Shown: positions 11,578 through 22,754 of the stretch, one piece after another
Position numbering within the stretch: position 1 is the stretch's first letter
How the letters are laid out: each line of letters starts with the position of its first letter
Origin: Sycon ciliatum
Taxonomy: Eukaryota > Porifera > Calcarea > Leucosolenida > Sycettidae
NCBI RefSeq assembly: GCF_964019385.1
Contig: NC_088646.1
Span: 2,750,013-2,814,012 of the forward strand
Length of the DNA: 64,000 nucleotides
Reading direction: 5' to 3'
The notes under the pieces: model-generated
Database searches by the model: none
The model's input: only the letters and a program-made list of their open reading frames with translations
Told to the model about the DNA's origin: nothing
Translations under genes and position numbers: made by a program

Positions 11578-11972
11578 TGTTACGGAGGTAGCCTCAATTG
11601 AAGTATTATTCGTTCTCGTTCTGCTTCTTCGAATGTTGCTGAACAGTTTTCCTCTCCATGCTCTGCTAAATTGTTGCCTGTACGCGCCACGTCTAGCGCC
11701 TTGTTTCTACGCTAGCACTTAGCACCTTATTCGTCATCACGCGCTCTTCTTATCTACATGTATGTGCTAGGTGTTGGTGTAGAGGCAAGGTGTTAGATGT
11801 GGCCGCCGCTCTTGCTATATAGTTCATTGGAGCGTAGGCACAGTTGTTGTTTTTCCAGAGTTCTGCTTGTGATGGTATTCTTCTGAATGGTCATCGAAGT
11901 AAATCTGAGTATGGTTCAAGACAGTTAGTTGCCTTTCGAGAATATCTCTGGGTTTATGAGCCACATTATTTG
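11578..11972 (+). repeat. Left terminal repeat of the BEL element (inverted 3' LTR)
   Basis: It starts TGTTACGGAGG at the TSD and matches the reverse complement of 18636-19030 over 395 bp; the one difference noticed lies in the AAATTG/AAATCG stretch (about 11670). For an ordinary minus-strand LTR element this copy should be in the other orientation. Confidence 0.9.
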
Positions 11973-11987
11973 TTCTCCTCTTCCTCG
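11973..11987 (-). other. Polypurine tract of the BEL element
   Basis: The minus strand reads CGAGGAAGAGGAGAA directly next to the terminal repeat. This is where plus-strand DNA priming is expected, in the normal place relative to the coding sequence. Confidence 0.65.
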
Positions 11988-12240
11988 ATATGAGACAACG
12001 TGACCAGATCGAAATAAAAACAAAATAAATAGTACCTTACTAGCTCCACCACTAAGAACCCAACATCGTGCACTTAGCAAAGCAAGTCCAGGTGGCTAGA
12101 CAGCAGGTCCCCCGCAGCGGCGGCCCAAGCAGCTGGGTAAAGATATAGCAATACCGCTGACTAATAATAAGAAGATAGAGGGCATGCAATGATTTGCAGA
12201 AGACAGACAGCAGAAAAGCTAGAGTGTCCACATCAATCCA

Positions 12241-15200
12241 TCACTCTGGCGCATACTCCAGCGGGCACAAGCGGTTGATGGGTCGCACAAGAGTACGATC
12301 ACCCACCTGCACCTTGGCAACACGTACTCGTTCATCCTTCCCGGGGTAGACTTCCAGAACCCGAACCAATGGCCATTTACGCCTAGCGGTGTCTGGTGAC
12401 AGCAACAGCATGACATCACCAACCTTCACGTTGCGTTGGTCTGCCGTCCATTTGACCCGCTTGCTGAGCTGAGGCAGCCACTTTTGGATCCAGCGACGCC
12501 AGACATGCCCAAGCAGCTCCTGAATGCGTTGCCATCGCTGACGCGGATGGTCTGACTCCGGTAGGACGACTTCTCCAAGTCTCCCGTTCAGAAAATGATT
12601 CGGGGTGAGGGGCAAGTTGTCGTTGGGGTTGACTGATATGGCAGTGATCGGGCGAGAGTTGATCAGATCCTCTGCTCCGGCAAAGGCGGTCAGCAGATCC
12701 TCGTCGGTGATGTCACTGCCAGACAGAATGTGGTAAATAGCACGTTTGGCTGCCTTCACCATAATCTCGAACACACCACCGAAATGAGGTGCTGCTGGAG
12801 GGTTGAACGACCAGGACACACCATGATGTGCGGTGCCCGTCTGGACTTTGGCTTGGTCGATGTTGCGAATGAGGTCCTTCAGCTCCCGAACTGCACCAAC
12901 AAAGTTTGTGCCATTGTCCGATATGACTTGATTGGGAAGGCCGCGCCGGCTCACGAACCGGAAGAAACAGTTGATGAAACTAGATGTGTCGAGTGAGAAT
13001 GCGAGCTCCAGATGTACAGCGCGCGTCTCCAGACACGTGAATACACACAGATAGCGTTTGGTTCTGGCCCGACCGCGTCCCTGCATGGTGAGGAAGGGGC
13101 CGGCGTAGTCGACGCCCACGCGGCTGAACGCACGGTGAGAGGGCACGATCCGACTGACCGGCAGCGGTGCCATTCGCTGCCCAGCTGGCTTGCTCCGGTA
13201 CCGGCGACAGACTGCGCATTCCTGTTCCCACTCGTGGACGGCCTCCCGTGCGGCGATGACCCAATAGCGGGCGGCCAGCGCAGACAATGTTGCGTTCGTC
13301 CCCGTAGCGTGCTTGCCCTTCTCGTGTTGGAACCTGATGAGCATCTTGGTCACGGCATGCTTCCGCGGCAGGATGATCGGATGGACAGCGTCTCGTGGTA
13401 GGAACTCTGCATACTGCAAGCGCCCTTCACAGCGTAGAACACCGTCGTCGTCAAGAAATGGACATAGCTTGGCCAGCTTACTGGTAGCATGTACTGCTTT
13501 GCGTTTCCTCAGGAGGACTATCTCAGCAGCGAACGCATCACGCTGCGTGTTCCGAACGACGTACAGCTCTGCGTCAGCCAACTCAATCGGGGTGAGCTCT
13601 CCTGCCAGGCGATCCTCTGCCGCTGCACGGCAGTTCGAGATGAACCGCCGGACCCATGTGAGCGTACGGATGGTCTTCTGCCAGTCTAGCCACTTTGCTG
13701 GGTCAATGATCCAATCCTGCTCGGGTGGTGCATCGTTGGCACTTTGGACGTCTGCATGATACGTTTGCATGTCCTGCGAGCGGTTGCGTGGCAAACCTTT
13801 GACCTCGTGCCGAGCGCCGGAGCTGGGCTGAAGCGTAGGGCTGGCAGGCCATGGCTCGTCGGTTGACAGGAAAGCGGGCCCAGTCCACCATAGGTCCGAT
13901 GATGTCAGCACTGCTGCAGTACACCCACGAGAGACCAGATCTGCGGGGTTCTGGTCAGTGGTCACATGCCGCCATTGCTCTGGCTGTGTGAGACGACGAA
14001 TCTCAGAGACGCGATTGGCCACGAATGTCTTGAACTGCCGACTGTGACCATGGATCCACCAGAGGACGTTCATGCTGTCAGACCACAGATAGATATCCTG
14101 CATCTCGAGAGCACGGCTGACGACGGCTGCCAAACGGGCTGCCATGACGGCGGCTATCAACTCTAGTCGTGGGATGCTCACCGCTTCCAGCGGGGCGACT
14201 TTAGACTTAGCTGCAACGAGTCGGCATGTAGCTCCACTGGGGTCCTTGGAAATGATGTAGGCGACAGCACCCATTGCCTTCTCGGAGGCATCTGCGAATA
14301 CGTGCAGCGACGACACACCGTCAGCTGCCATGAGTGGTCTTGGAATGCGTAGCGTCTGCAGATCCCGCGCATCAGCAATCCACTCCTTCACCAGCTTGTC
14401 CACAGAGGGCTCCAGTGGGTCGTCCCAGGTCGAGCCTCGCAACCACAGTTCCTGGATGAGCATCTTGCCTCGGATGATGTACGGCGCCAGCAGACCCAGC
14501 GGGTCAAAGACGGATGCTACCCGTTGCAGCACGCTCCGCTTGCTGAACTCCTGGCCCGAATCCGGTGGGATGGCAAAACTGAAAGCGTCGCTAGCAGCTG
14601 ACCACGAGATACCTAGCGTCTTCACTCTTGGCAGCTCCCCTGGTGACAGGTCGATGGAGCGTCCATGTTCTGACTCAGGGATCACTGTCAGAAGCTCGGC
14701 CGAGTTTGAGAGCCACTTCGTCGGGTGCATGCCGGCCGACTCCCACACCTTCACAAGAGACTTGTAGAGTGCGATGCCATCAGCGACGGTTGGCACGGAA
14801 TCAAGCGTGTCGTCCATGTATGTGGACTTGTTGACTGCTTCAGCCGCACGTTCATCCGTACTGGTGAGCACCCTCGCATGCTCCTGGGAGACGAACTGAG
14901 TGAGGAATGGTGATGAGGCGAGTCCGAATACCACACGCTGGAACTCATACACTGCAGGCTGCGCATCGGCATCACAGTTGCGCCATAGGAATCGTTGGTA
15001 TGGCCGGTCGGATTTGTGCACACCAATCTGCAGGTACATCTGCTTGATGTCACAGGCAATGGCAACAGGATGCTTGCGGAACCGCAGGAGCACGTTGCAG
15101 ATGTCCCGTTGCAGCTTCGGCCCCTTGTTGAGGAAGTCGTTCACTCCGACGCCTTGGAACTGCGCCGACCCATCAAATACAATCCTCACTTTCGTTGTCT

Positions 15201-18200
15201 GCTTGTCCAGACGGACCACCGGAAAGTGAGGCAGGTACCAGATGCTGTGTGGTCGTGGTTCCTCCTTCGGCACACGGCGGATATAGCCCTTTGCCAAGTA
15301 CTCCTGGATGATGGCGCTGTACTTGGTACCCAGACCGTCCGTTAGCAGCAGCTTCCGCTCGGTGCCAATCAGTCGTTTGCGTGCCATGGCGAAGTTGTCG
15401 GGCAGGACCGGTGGTGTTGTCTTCCACGGAAGGCCCACATGATACCGACCGTCGCTGAACGCCAGAGATTCCCGTGTCTGTGTGAGCAGTTTCTCCTCCG
15501 CCGGTGACAAGTGTGGCAAGTCGGGTACGGCTAACTCCTCGACGTCCCAGAAGCGACGCAGCAGCTTACTGATCTCATTGCTGCCGAGCTGCAGCTGCGC
15601 ATGGTACGCATGCCCCATACGCGAACTGCCTGGGCTCGCCCGTACCGGCCCCACACAGGTCCATCCTAGCGGGGTGAGCCGTGCGACTGGTTCACCAGGC
15701 TTACCAGTCACCTCGTGCAAGGACTGGTGCGCTGCGATACAGTCCAGGCCGAGCAGAACGTCGACCCGATCAGGCTTGGCGGTGGGAGGGAAACGGATCC
15801 CTTTGAGATGTGGCCACGTCGATGCGCTGCGGCGCCAGTTGACTGGCTTCAGGCGTCCTGTTGGGTGCCGCACTGTCCAAGCATGGAGGTCTGTGCTGAA
15901 CACGCCGTTGACACTTACGCTGCACGACACATGCACCGACTGAAATGTACTCGGTGTTCCGTCCAACGTGTTGACCGTGATGCTCTGCAACTCCCCGTGC
16001 AGACCAAGTTCGTGTGCTACGCCCTCACTGATGTAGCTCATGGTGCTGCCATCGTCCAACAGTGCATTGACGTGAATGCTTGTGTCGCCGTGCTTGATGG
16101 TGACCGGTATCGTCCTCAGGCTGATGGACACGTCGGTGCTCTGGGAGGCGTAGCACTCCTCTTCCGTGGACTGAGAACCCTCCGTGACGACGGAGCAGAA
16201 TGTCTGCTGCTCTGTTTGGCTGGACGACTGTTGGGTGCTAGTTGTGTTTGGCATCGCGCGTCCTGCCCAACGCCCTGAGACAGAGTTCGCTGCTGGTGTC
16301 TGTGTGGACGGGCGCGTCACGCTGCTAAACACAGGGCCTCTGCTCTGTGTGGCGTGCAGAAAGCGATGGTGGAGCTTCGTGCACCCGTCCAAACCACATG
16401 GCCGACTCCGCGTGCAGTCGCATCCATTGTGGCCGACATCCAGGCAGCGGAAACACACACCTGAATCCTTGGCAATGCGCCATCGCTTGTTCACTGTCGC
16501 AGCTTTGAAGGATAGGCACTGCCACAGCTTGTGTTCACCTTGGCACACGATGCACTTTTGTGAGTTGGCTGCCGGCTGGCTGCTGGTCACGAACGTGCTT
16601 GGTCGAGGCGACCGGTGGACCTTTGTTGGCTGTGACGGCTCTGCCTTACTCACGGGACTCAAGCCAGCTTTCGTCTCCGCAGCGGAGACCATGAACTCTG
16701 CTTCCTGGGTACAGTACTCAAGCAGCTCTTCTACCGACTCAGCCTTAGCTTGTTCATGCCGCCACCGGTGGTAGCGGGTGATCAGCTGCTCGTCCAGCTT
16801 CTTGAGAAGAGTCAGGTAGAAGGTTCCGGCCGCCAGCTCAGTAGCTCGGCCCGAGTCCTTCAAGTTAATGACGGCGACGGCCAGCAGTTCCGAGAACCGC
16901 TCCAGGTCTCTCGGGTGCTCCTTCCGCACGGGTTTGAGGGCCTCAATTTCCTCCAGATGGATGGCAACTCGGCGCCTCTCTCCGCCATACTTTCGGTGCA
17001 ATAGGGCCTTGGCTGCATCATACGCAGCGATGGTGTACCCGAATCGGTCGATGGCTTTCAACGGCTCACCCTGGACATACTGTCTTAGTCGAAGCATCTT
17101 GCATTCCGCGGTTAGCGGTGCCTTGTCCACACAGGTGGAAAACGCTGCCCACCAGGACTCGAAGCGCCGTTTATCGCCATCGAATGTGGGTATTGTGATC
17201 TTCTTCATGCTCGCCCATGGCCCGATGTCGGCTGCTAGTGGTCGTTCACCCGTCAGTGGAGGCTGATACATATGGCTGCTCGAGGACCCAGTCGGTTGGG
17301 GAGCCATGGATGTGTTGGGGACTGTCACAGCGGGGACGACCGTTGATGCACCTCCAGCTGCACCTCCAGCTGCAGGGACCGTTCTAGGGGGTAAGAACAC
17401 ACTCACTGCTGGTCTCAATCTGGACTGAGTGCTGGCAGTGGACTGGTGGCTCTGACTAAACTGAACAGACTTCTTGGTCAGCTGGGCCGTTCCCAGTGTG
17501 GTGTTGCTGACGCTGCTCCTCTTGGTGGGCTGACTGACTGCGCCTGGCATAGTACTACTGGCAGTACCATCATTAGCACTGGCCACTGACACACTGCTAC
17601 CACTGGAACCGGTCACTGGCGCTGATGCACTGCCATTGCTGGTCTGATCAGCACTAGAGGTACTGGCAGTAGATGGTGTTGGAACCAGGAGTGGACTTGC
17701 GACACCTTGACTCTCATGAAAGGCCAAGGCACTTAGGCTACTAGGAGAAGTCTCCATGCCAGATTCCACCAGCCCAGAGCCAGCAGACCCAGAGTACAGC
17801 ATTGACCTGGCCCCCAACTGGCCAAAGACAGACCGCTCCGCACCCACCTCCGTCAAGTGATCTGGCGTCATCATTGGAGCTGAGTACCTCGCCGTCGAGT
17901 ACTGGCTGTATCCCAAGCCATGACCAGCTCCAAACCGCCCACCAACACTAGCGCTGTACGTGGCTTCTTCCAGTGCTCTGTTCACAGCTGCGCTGTACTT
18001 CTCCTCAAGCTCTTCCAGCTCCGCAACCAGCTTCCTCCGTTTCGACAAGTCTCCGTCTCCAGAACACAGTCCCAGAAGATCGCCCACGACGCCTGCTGCA
18101 CCAGAGTACGCGTGTTCCAGATATCCAAGGTCGTCATCACCAATCCCCTCTCCGTTCACTATCCGATTCAGCAAACGTCTTCGAATGTTGGTGAAATTGG

Positions 18201-18606
18201 CCTTGGCATCGATCTTCATCGTTCTCAGGCATTCTTCGCTGAACGCCGGTTCTTCATCATCATATTCTTGTTCTTCGTCATCAATATCGGAAACTCCAAA
18301 ATCCTTCACCGTGCCCTCTGACTGCTGAATGCTGCTTGAACCGCCACTACGGGGGACCTGCTGTTCGTCCACCAAACCTACGTCCGCCCCGACTTGGTCC
18401 GTTCCTTGCAGACTCTCGTCACTTGCCACTGACAAAGAACTCTTTGTTTCCTTCACCGTGCCCTCTGACTGCTGAATGCTGCTTGAACCGCCACTACGGG
18501 GGACCCGCTGTCCGTCCGCCAAACGTACGTCCGCCCCGACTTGGTCCGTTCCTTACCGCAGACTCTCGTCACTTGCCACTGACAAAGAACTCTTTGTTTC
18601 CGCCAT
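12241..18606 (-). CDS. BEL/Pao gag-pol polyprotein (one early stop codon)
   Basis: A single frame of about 2,090 codons encodes the whole Pao polyprotein. Approximate positions, counted from 18522, are: DUF1759 gag-like region with FDGDKRRFESWW (445), zinc knuckles CxxC...C and CFRCLDVGHNGCDC (660-700), aspartic protease DDGSTMSYIS (822), RT with YMDDT (1236), RNase H FADASEKAMG (1410), integrase zinc finger ending CAVCRRY (1755), integrase core with VDYAGPF, SDNGTNF and a Glu in FGGVFEIMVKAAK (1805-1920), and DUF5641 with LTPNHFLNGR (about 1970-2090). The natural ATG is at 18606, but an in-frame TAA at 18553-18555 stops it after 17 codons; the next in-frame ATG is near residue 105. Residues 1-75 contain a tandem duplication. 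Confidence 0.9.
18310..18606 (-). repeat. Tandem duplication in the BEL N-terminus
   Basis: A segment of about 47 codons (ETKSSLSVASDESL ... SSSIQQSEGTV) occurs twice in tandem. The first copy has an extra ACC (plus strand, about 18555-18557) compared with the second, and this insertion creates the TAA stop. Confidence 0.8.
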
Positions 18607-18619
18607 GGTTGACATTCAA

Positions 18620-18638
18620 AACCGTCCTCTGCTACCAA
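18620..18638 (-). other. Primer-binding site of the BEL element
   Basis: On the minus strand TGGTAGCAGAGGAC begins exactly where the right terminal repeat ends. The TGG start fits a tRNA 3'-CCA primer; the tRNA was not identified. Confidence 0.5.
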
Positions 18639-19030
18639 ATAATGTGGCTCATAAACCCAGAGATATTCTCGAAAGGCAACTAACTGTCTTGAACCATACT
18701 CAGATTTACTTCGATGACCATTCAGAAGAATACCATCACAAGCAGAACTCTGGAAAAACAACAACTGTGCCTACGCTCCAATGAACTATATAGCAAGAGC
18801 GGCGGCCACATCTAACACCTTGCCTCTACACCAACACCTAGCACATACATGTAGATAAGAAGAGCGCGTGATGACGAATAAGGTGCTAAGTGCTAGCGTA
18901 GAAACAAGGCGCTAGACGTGGCGCGTACAGGCAACGATTTAGCAGAGCATGGAGAGGAAAACTGTTCAGCAACATTCGAAGAAGCAGAACGAGAACGAAT
19001 AATACTTCAATTGAGGCTACCTCCGTAACA
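18636..19030 (-). repeat. Right terminal repeat of the BEL element (5' LTR)
   Basis: In minus orientation it begins TGTTACGG at 19030, beside the TSD, and runs inward to the primer-binding site. This is the correct orientation for the 5' LTR. Confidence 0.9.
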
Positions 19031-19035
19031 CGGCC

Positions 19036-19240
19036 ACTCCGCCACCGCGTGCTGTTCGATCCAGCCGGAAGGTGGTGTAGCCAGGGAATGTGGAGTCGGA
19101 TGGTGGAACGGTTTCAGAGGAAAACTTTGTTTCCGTCCCTACTGCTATGTCGGGATTATGCTGGTGCAGTGTGTGCTGGAACTCAGCTAGCTTGTTTCCT
19201 AAGCTAAATGCATTGGTGCAAAAGAGTCTGAGTGAACATT
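19036..19240 (-). pseudogene. LINE ORF2, N-terminal part of the AP endonuclease
   Basis: The minus strand reads FCTNAFSLGNKLAEFQ, then PDIAVGTETKF, then GYTTFRLDR..GGVAVWI, the start of a LINE AP-endonuclease including the catalytic Glu of the TET motif. Its last codons join in frame to the segment starting at 11572 if the BEL element and one TSD copy are left out, which proves that both pieces belong to one LINE. Confidence 0.8.
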
Positions 19241-19332
19241 TTTAAAACGGTATTGTGATGAATGACAGAACTAGGCATGGGTGTAAAAATGAAAGGTAAA
19301 TGTGTATCAAAGCGGTAAGTTTCTGAAGTGAC

Positions 19333-20493
19333 TTACTGCAGGACTTGTTGGCCACTCTCAGGAGATTTTCGTTTCCGTTTTTTCCGTTGCTTGGATCCAG
19401 TGGTGGTGGCACTCTGGTCCCGATCAGGTGTGACGCTATGGCGTGAACGCTTGGATCGGTTGACTTCCCACCCGCCAGAATCAGGATCATCGTCGCTATG
19501 GCCTCCCAGCTGTGGGCCTAGGGCTGTACATGCATCGCTGTCTGCCTTCTTGGCCTCCCTGTCGGAGTCGCAGGACAAGTTAGACAGCTGCTGGTTTTCT
19601 GGCTTGGATAAGCTTTCGTTGTCGACCAATGATTCAGTATCAGCAGAAAGAGGCAACTCTTCAGACTCAGAGGAGCTGGAGTCGCTCTTGTCAGCTGCTG
19701 GGAGATCAGCCTGCTTAGACTTGGATGTTGGGCATTGTGATTGGGCTTTACTTTGCTGCTCTGTCTGGGCTGGGTTTGCGACCACATCAGACAGGAGTCG
19801 ACGTGTGCGTTCAGTGTCTGTACATGTAGGTGACGTTGAATGCCGTGACTGCTGTGTACTACCGGTACTGGCAGTGGTACTGCGGGCCTCAGGGCAGTCC
19901 TTGGCAAGGTGCTCTGGCTTGCTGCAAATCCGACACGTGGGCTTTTGGCCACTATAATGTACGCGGAAAGTGCCTTTCCCGTCTCTGGATTTCACGTACG
20001 AAGGTACGGCTTTATTCGACCCCAGTACAAAGGTTGCAAAACGGACTCCGGTTGCAATAACAACGTTGTCCCGTACCTTAAGTTTACCGTGGCGGATGGC
20101 GCCCTGCACGGTACCGTATGGAGCAAGTGCGGCTGTAATGGCGCCATCCGACACCCACACAGGAACATCGTGAATGCGCAACTGAACATGAGTGTTTTCT
20201 GTCAAGGATTTTGGAAGGATATGTTGTCCATTGATATGGAAACCATTCTTCACGACTAACTGGGCAAGCTGGATATCTGTGAACGTTAATCTGCATTGGC
20301 CTACCGAACTGACCTGGATAGATAGGATGAGCTCAGCTCCTATTCCGTGTCGCTCGAGGCAGCTCACGTACTCGGCGAGTTTCAAATCCTTTGGAGCTGG
20401 AAATATCACAGTTCGGGCCATCAGGTCCCTGGCGCTTACTTTCCGCCATGGGTCGACTTCAGCTGGTTCCCGAGATGTATCAGTGGTCTCCAT
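19333..20493 (-). CDS. LINE ORF1 (zinc-knuckle, gag-like)
   Basis: 386 codons from ATG 20493. Upstream codons in the same frame lack an ATG, so this start is preferred. A basic N-terminal half, with an RRM-like stretch around AALAPYGTVQGA (about residues 125-140), is followed by a CCHC knuckle CRICSKPEHLAKDC (about 185-200), a Ser/acid-rich linker, and a strongly basic end (KQRKKRKRK). This is the usual composition of ORF1 proteins that bind the LINE RNA. ORF2 begins about 90 bp downstream on the same strand. The frame is intact although ORF2 is not. Confidence 0.75.
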   Translation of the reverse strand: METTDTSREPAEVDPWRKVSARDLMARTVIFPAPKDLKLAEYVSCLERHGIGAELILSIQVSSVGQCRLTFTDIQLAQLVVKNGFHINGQHILPKSLTENTHVQLRIHDVPVWVSDGAITAALAPYGTVQGAIRHGKLKVRDNVVIATGVRFATFVLGSNKAVPSYVKSRDGKGTFRVHYSGQKPTCRICSKPEHLAKDCPEARSTTASTGSTQQSRHSTSPTCTDTERTRRLLSDVVANPAQTEQQSKAQSQCPTSKSKQADLPAADKSDSSSSESEELPLSADTESLVDNESLSKPENQQLSNLSCDSDREAKKADSDACTALGPQLGGHSDDDPDSGGWEVNRSKRSRHSVTPDRDQSATTTGSKQRKKRKRKSPESGQQVLQ

Positions 20494-20639
20494 GATCCCG
20501 GAACGGGCATATGTGGGGCTAAACGCCCAACCACGAGATTTTTCAGAGCTAAAAAAAGCTTTACCACACGTCACTGAGACAAAAAAGGGATGGAGAGCCA
20601 AGGATTAAAATTCGAAAAAAGCTAATTGTTGCACATTTT

Positions 20640-21418
20640 TGACTCAACAGTATTCTGCTTATAACCGTTAGTGTTGGACAAAACGGATAACTTGTAAAAT
20701 TTATTATTAATATTATTTCTGAGAAGAAGTTTGGAGGCTTCTTGCAGTTTCATAGTAGATACAATTGGGTGAACTCACCCATTCCACAATACTCTGCAAA
20801 TTTCCGAACCATTCCATTATAATTATACAACGTTTCAGCCAATGGCCTTCTTCAGGTAGTCAATGATGTCCCGAAGGCTGCAAATGGGCGGTTTAAATAT
20901 GTGCCTGTTCCGCCCGAAGCGCGCAATCTATTCTGCTAACGGGAGGCGGGAAAACCCCCCAAAAAGCCAGGTGTAAAGCTGGCCTGATGTCAATGATGAT
21001 GTTGCGTTGGACCGTAGCACAGTACGAGTCAAGCGCAAGGCAGGGAGGCGGGATAATACAGATCAGGCGCTAGGCGTAAATTTGCCACCTGCACTGATGG
21101 CAGGGCGCTGGGCAGTAGCAAGCTAGGACTGTGATAATGAGTCAGGTCTGAAGCAGGGAGACCGGATGATAGGAACAGGTGTAGAGTGACGACTGGCCCC
21201 GATGGCGGGGCGCCGAGCCGCAGAAAAGTCAAAGTATGTCAAGTGTGATGAAGCAGTGTGTCAAAAAGTCAGCAAGAGGCAAGTTGTGAAATTACACCAC
21301 AGCAGGTTGGCATTTGTTGCTAGGTAATGCGCGTGCAGATGGTAGCCCAGGTAATGAAAGTAGTATACGATTACATGTATATGTACAGTATGGTGTAATA
21401 ATTATCATGCAATATGCA
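20640..21418. other. 3' flank of a Penelope-like element
   Basis: There are no credible ORFs. On the minus strand 20845-20872 reads CTGAAGAAGG...GGCTGAAAC, resembling a degenerate hammerhead core (CTGAAGA in place of CTGATGA, then GAAAC). It lies downstream of the PLE frame at 21419-22683, where such motifs are known in PLEs. The rest is unassigned. Confidence 0.35.
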
Positions 21419-22683
21419 TTATAGAAGGTCCCAGCCGGTGCTTGTGTTAACTGGTGGCTTAGTGTCATGTATTTCAATGGCCTCACGAAGCTTGCGACGG
21501 GCTCTGGGCTCTCTGGCGATGACGGAGACTTCCGAGAATGCACTTTCTCCGCAAGCCAAAGTGCAGTCAGGGTGCTTGGTTCTGTAATGGTCCCCCCAGG
21601 GCTTGTCTACTGTCCTCCTTCGTGCGTCTCCAGTATGCTCCTCCAGCCGGGTCTCAAGGAATCGCTCCGTCTCGCCAACATATTGCTGTACACATTTCTT
21701 GCATTTTGTTTCGTATACCACCTGCAAGCAGGCATCCCGGGCCCCCGTCTGGCATGTCAGGCACGGTCCCTTGGGCCGACCTCTCGTTCTCCGCTGTGTT
21801 GGGTTTTTGGCTTTAAGGCATAATGGACGTACTAGGGCAGACTGGCACACTGTACGCTTCAGGCTTCCAGCATTCTCGTACACGACTCTGACGGCTATTT
21901 TATATTTTCGTATGGCTTTGTTTACAGCATAATCCACTTGGTCAGATTTGTATTGTAATTTCAAGAAGGCACTGGATGGGTTTGTCCAACGCCGACGCTT
22001 TGGCTTGCTAGCTCGTGTGCGCGCCTCGTTGATGACAATGTCCGGATAGTAGGGGTGAAACAATTATACCGAATACTCGCTCGGTTTTTTCAAAAATAAT
22101 CATACTCGGAATAAATCAGAGTACTCGGTCATAGGTGGTCCGGGCATATACCACAGAAATCTGCAGTTTCAGAGCAGCAGTCGGCAGATATTGATGTGCA
22201 GAGTGTGTGGTGAACATTTGTTCACGAGTAGAGAGAGCCCAAATGACCCACCAACTAATATCCCCGAGAAAAATGATTTCTACTCGGTTCAATCAGGGTT
22301 GTATCATGTGATTTTAAGGCCCTTGGTGTGCAATTTTTAGGAGACTAAGGATACTCGAATATTCGATCGGAGAAAATCAGAGTACTCAAACTCGGGATCT
22401 CAGTGCCAACTTTCACCCCTACCGGATAGTGATTCAGTTTTATTTGCTTGGTTATCGTCAATTCACTTTCACTGCGCATCTGGGGACCTGATGATAGGCG
22501 CTGGGACCTCAGAAATTGCGAGGAGGCAACGGCCAACTTCATATGTTGGGGAGTAGCCGACGCATAATCCATCAGTAGCCCACTGCTGCATGATTTCTGG
22601 AAAAGCTTGTATGCCAACTCTCCCGACTCTTTGATCGCAATGGTTAAATCCATGTAATTCACTGAGCCACTCACCTCACTCAA
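21419..22683 (-). pseudogene. Penelope-like element: RT end and GIY-YIG endonuclease
   Basis: The upstream part (22683-22430) carries a YMDLTI...LAYKLFQKS block like the palm/thumb end of PLE reverse transcriptases. After a hAT-like MITE (22050-22421) the frame 22041-21419 contains CLTCQTG..C, VVYETKC..C..QYVGET (the GIY-YIG core in a variant form), LETRLEEH and PWGDHYR, as in PLE endonucleases. The rest of the RT is missing. It differs clearly from the two PLE copies at 40-44 kb and so belongs to another family. Confidence 0.7.
22050..22421. mobile_element. hAT-like MITE, 372 bp, 8-bp TSD CCGGATAG
   Basis: The ends TAGGGGTGAAA and TTTCACCCCTA are inverted, with an exact 8-bp direct repeat CCGGATAG outside (22042-22049 and 22422-22429). 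TAGGG ends and 8-bp duplications are typical of hAT. The interior is rich in TACTCGG repeats, and no transposase is present. It interrupts a PLE. Confidence 0.9.
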
Positions 22684-22754
22684 CTCGTATGTAAACTTAA
22701 TCCTTGGGTGGTAGGAGTTGAAGAGACCAGACGCGCAGTGAAAGTGAATTGGCC

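Larger units (their letters stand above)
11578..19030 (-). mobile_element. BEL/Pao element with terminal repeats in opposite orientation
   Basis: A complete 7,453-bp element with coding sequence on the minus strand, flanked by a perfect 5-bp TSD, sits inside the EN domain of a LINE. The 395-bp terminal repeats (11578-11972 and 18636-19030) are reverse complements of each other, with one difference seen by eye, instead of direct LTRs. A TGG primer-binding-like start lies just inside the right repeat, and a polypurine tract (minus strand) just inside the left one. So the interior is in the normal order and only the 3' terminal repeat is flipped. Both outer ends are the same LTR terminus (TGTTACGG). 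Confidence 0.85.

Noticed and set aside
18522..18524. Start of the BEL polyprotein at 18522
   Set aside because: The codon is TTG. The plausible ATG is 18606, followed by an in-frame stop.
22480..22520. Plus-strand CTGATGA...GAAA string as a hammerhead
   Set aside because: It overlaps PLE coding sequence, stem II is weak and no GTC with a closing stem I was found.
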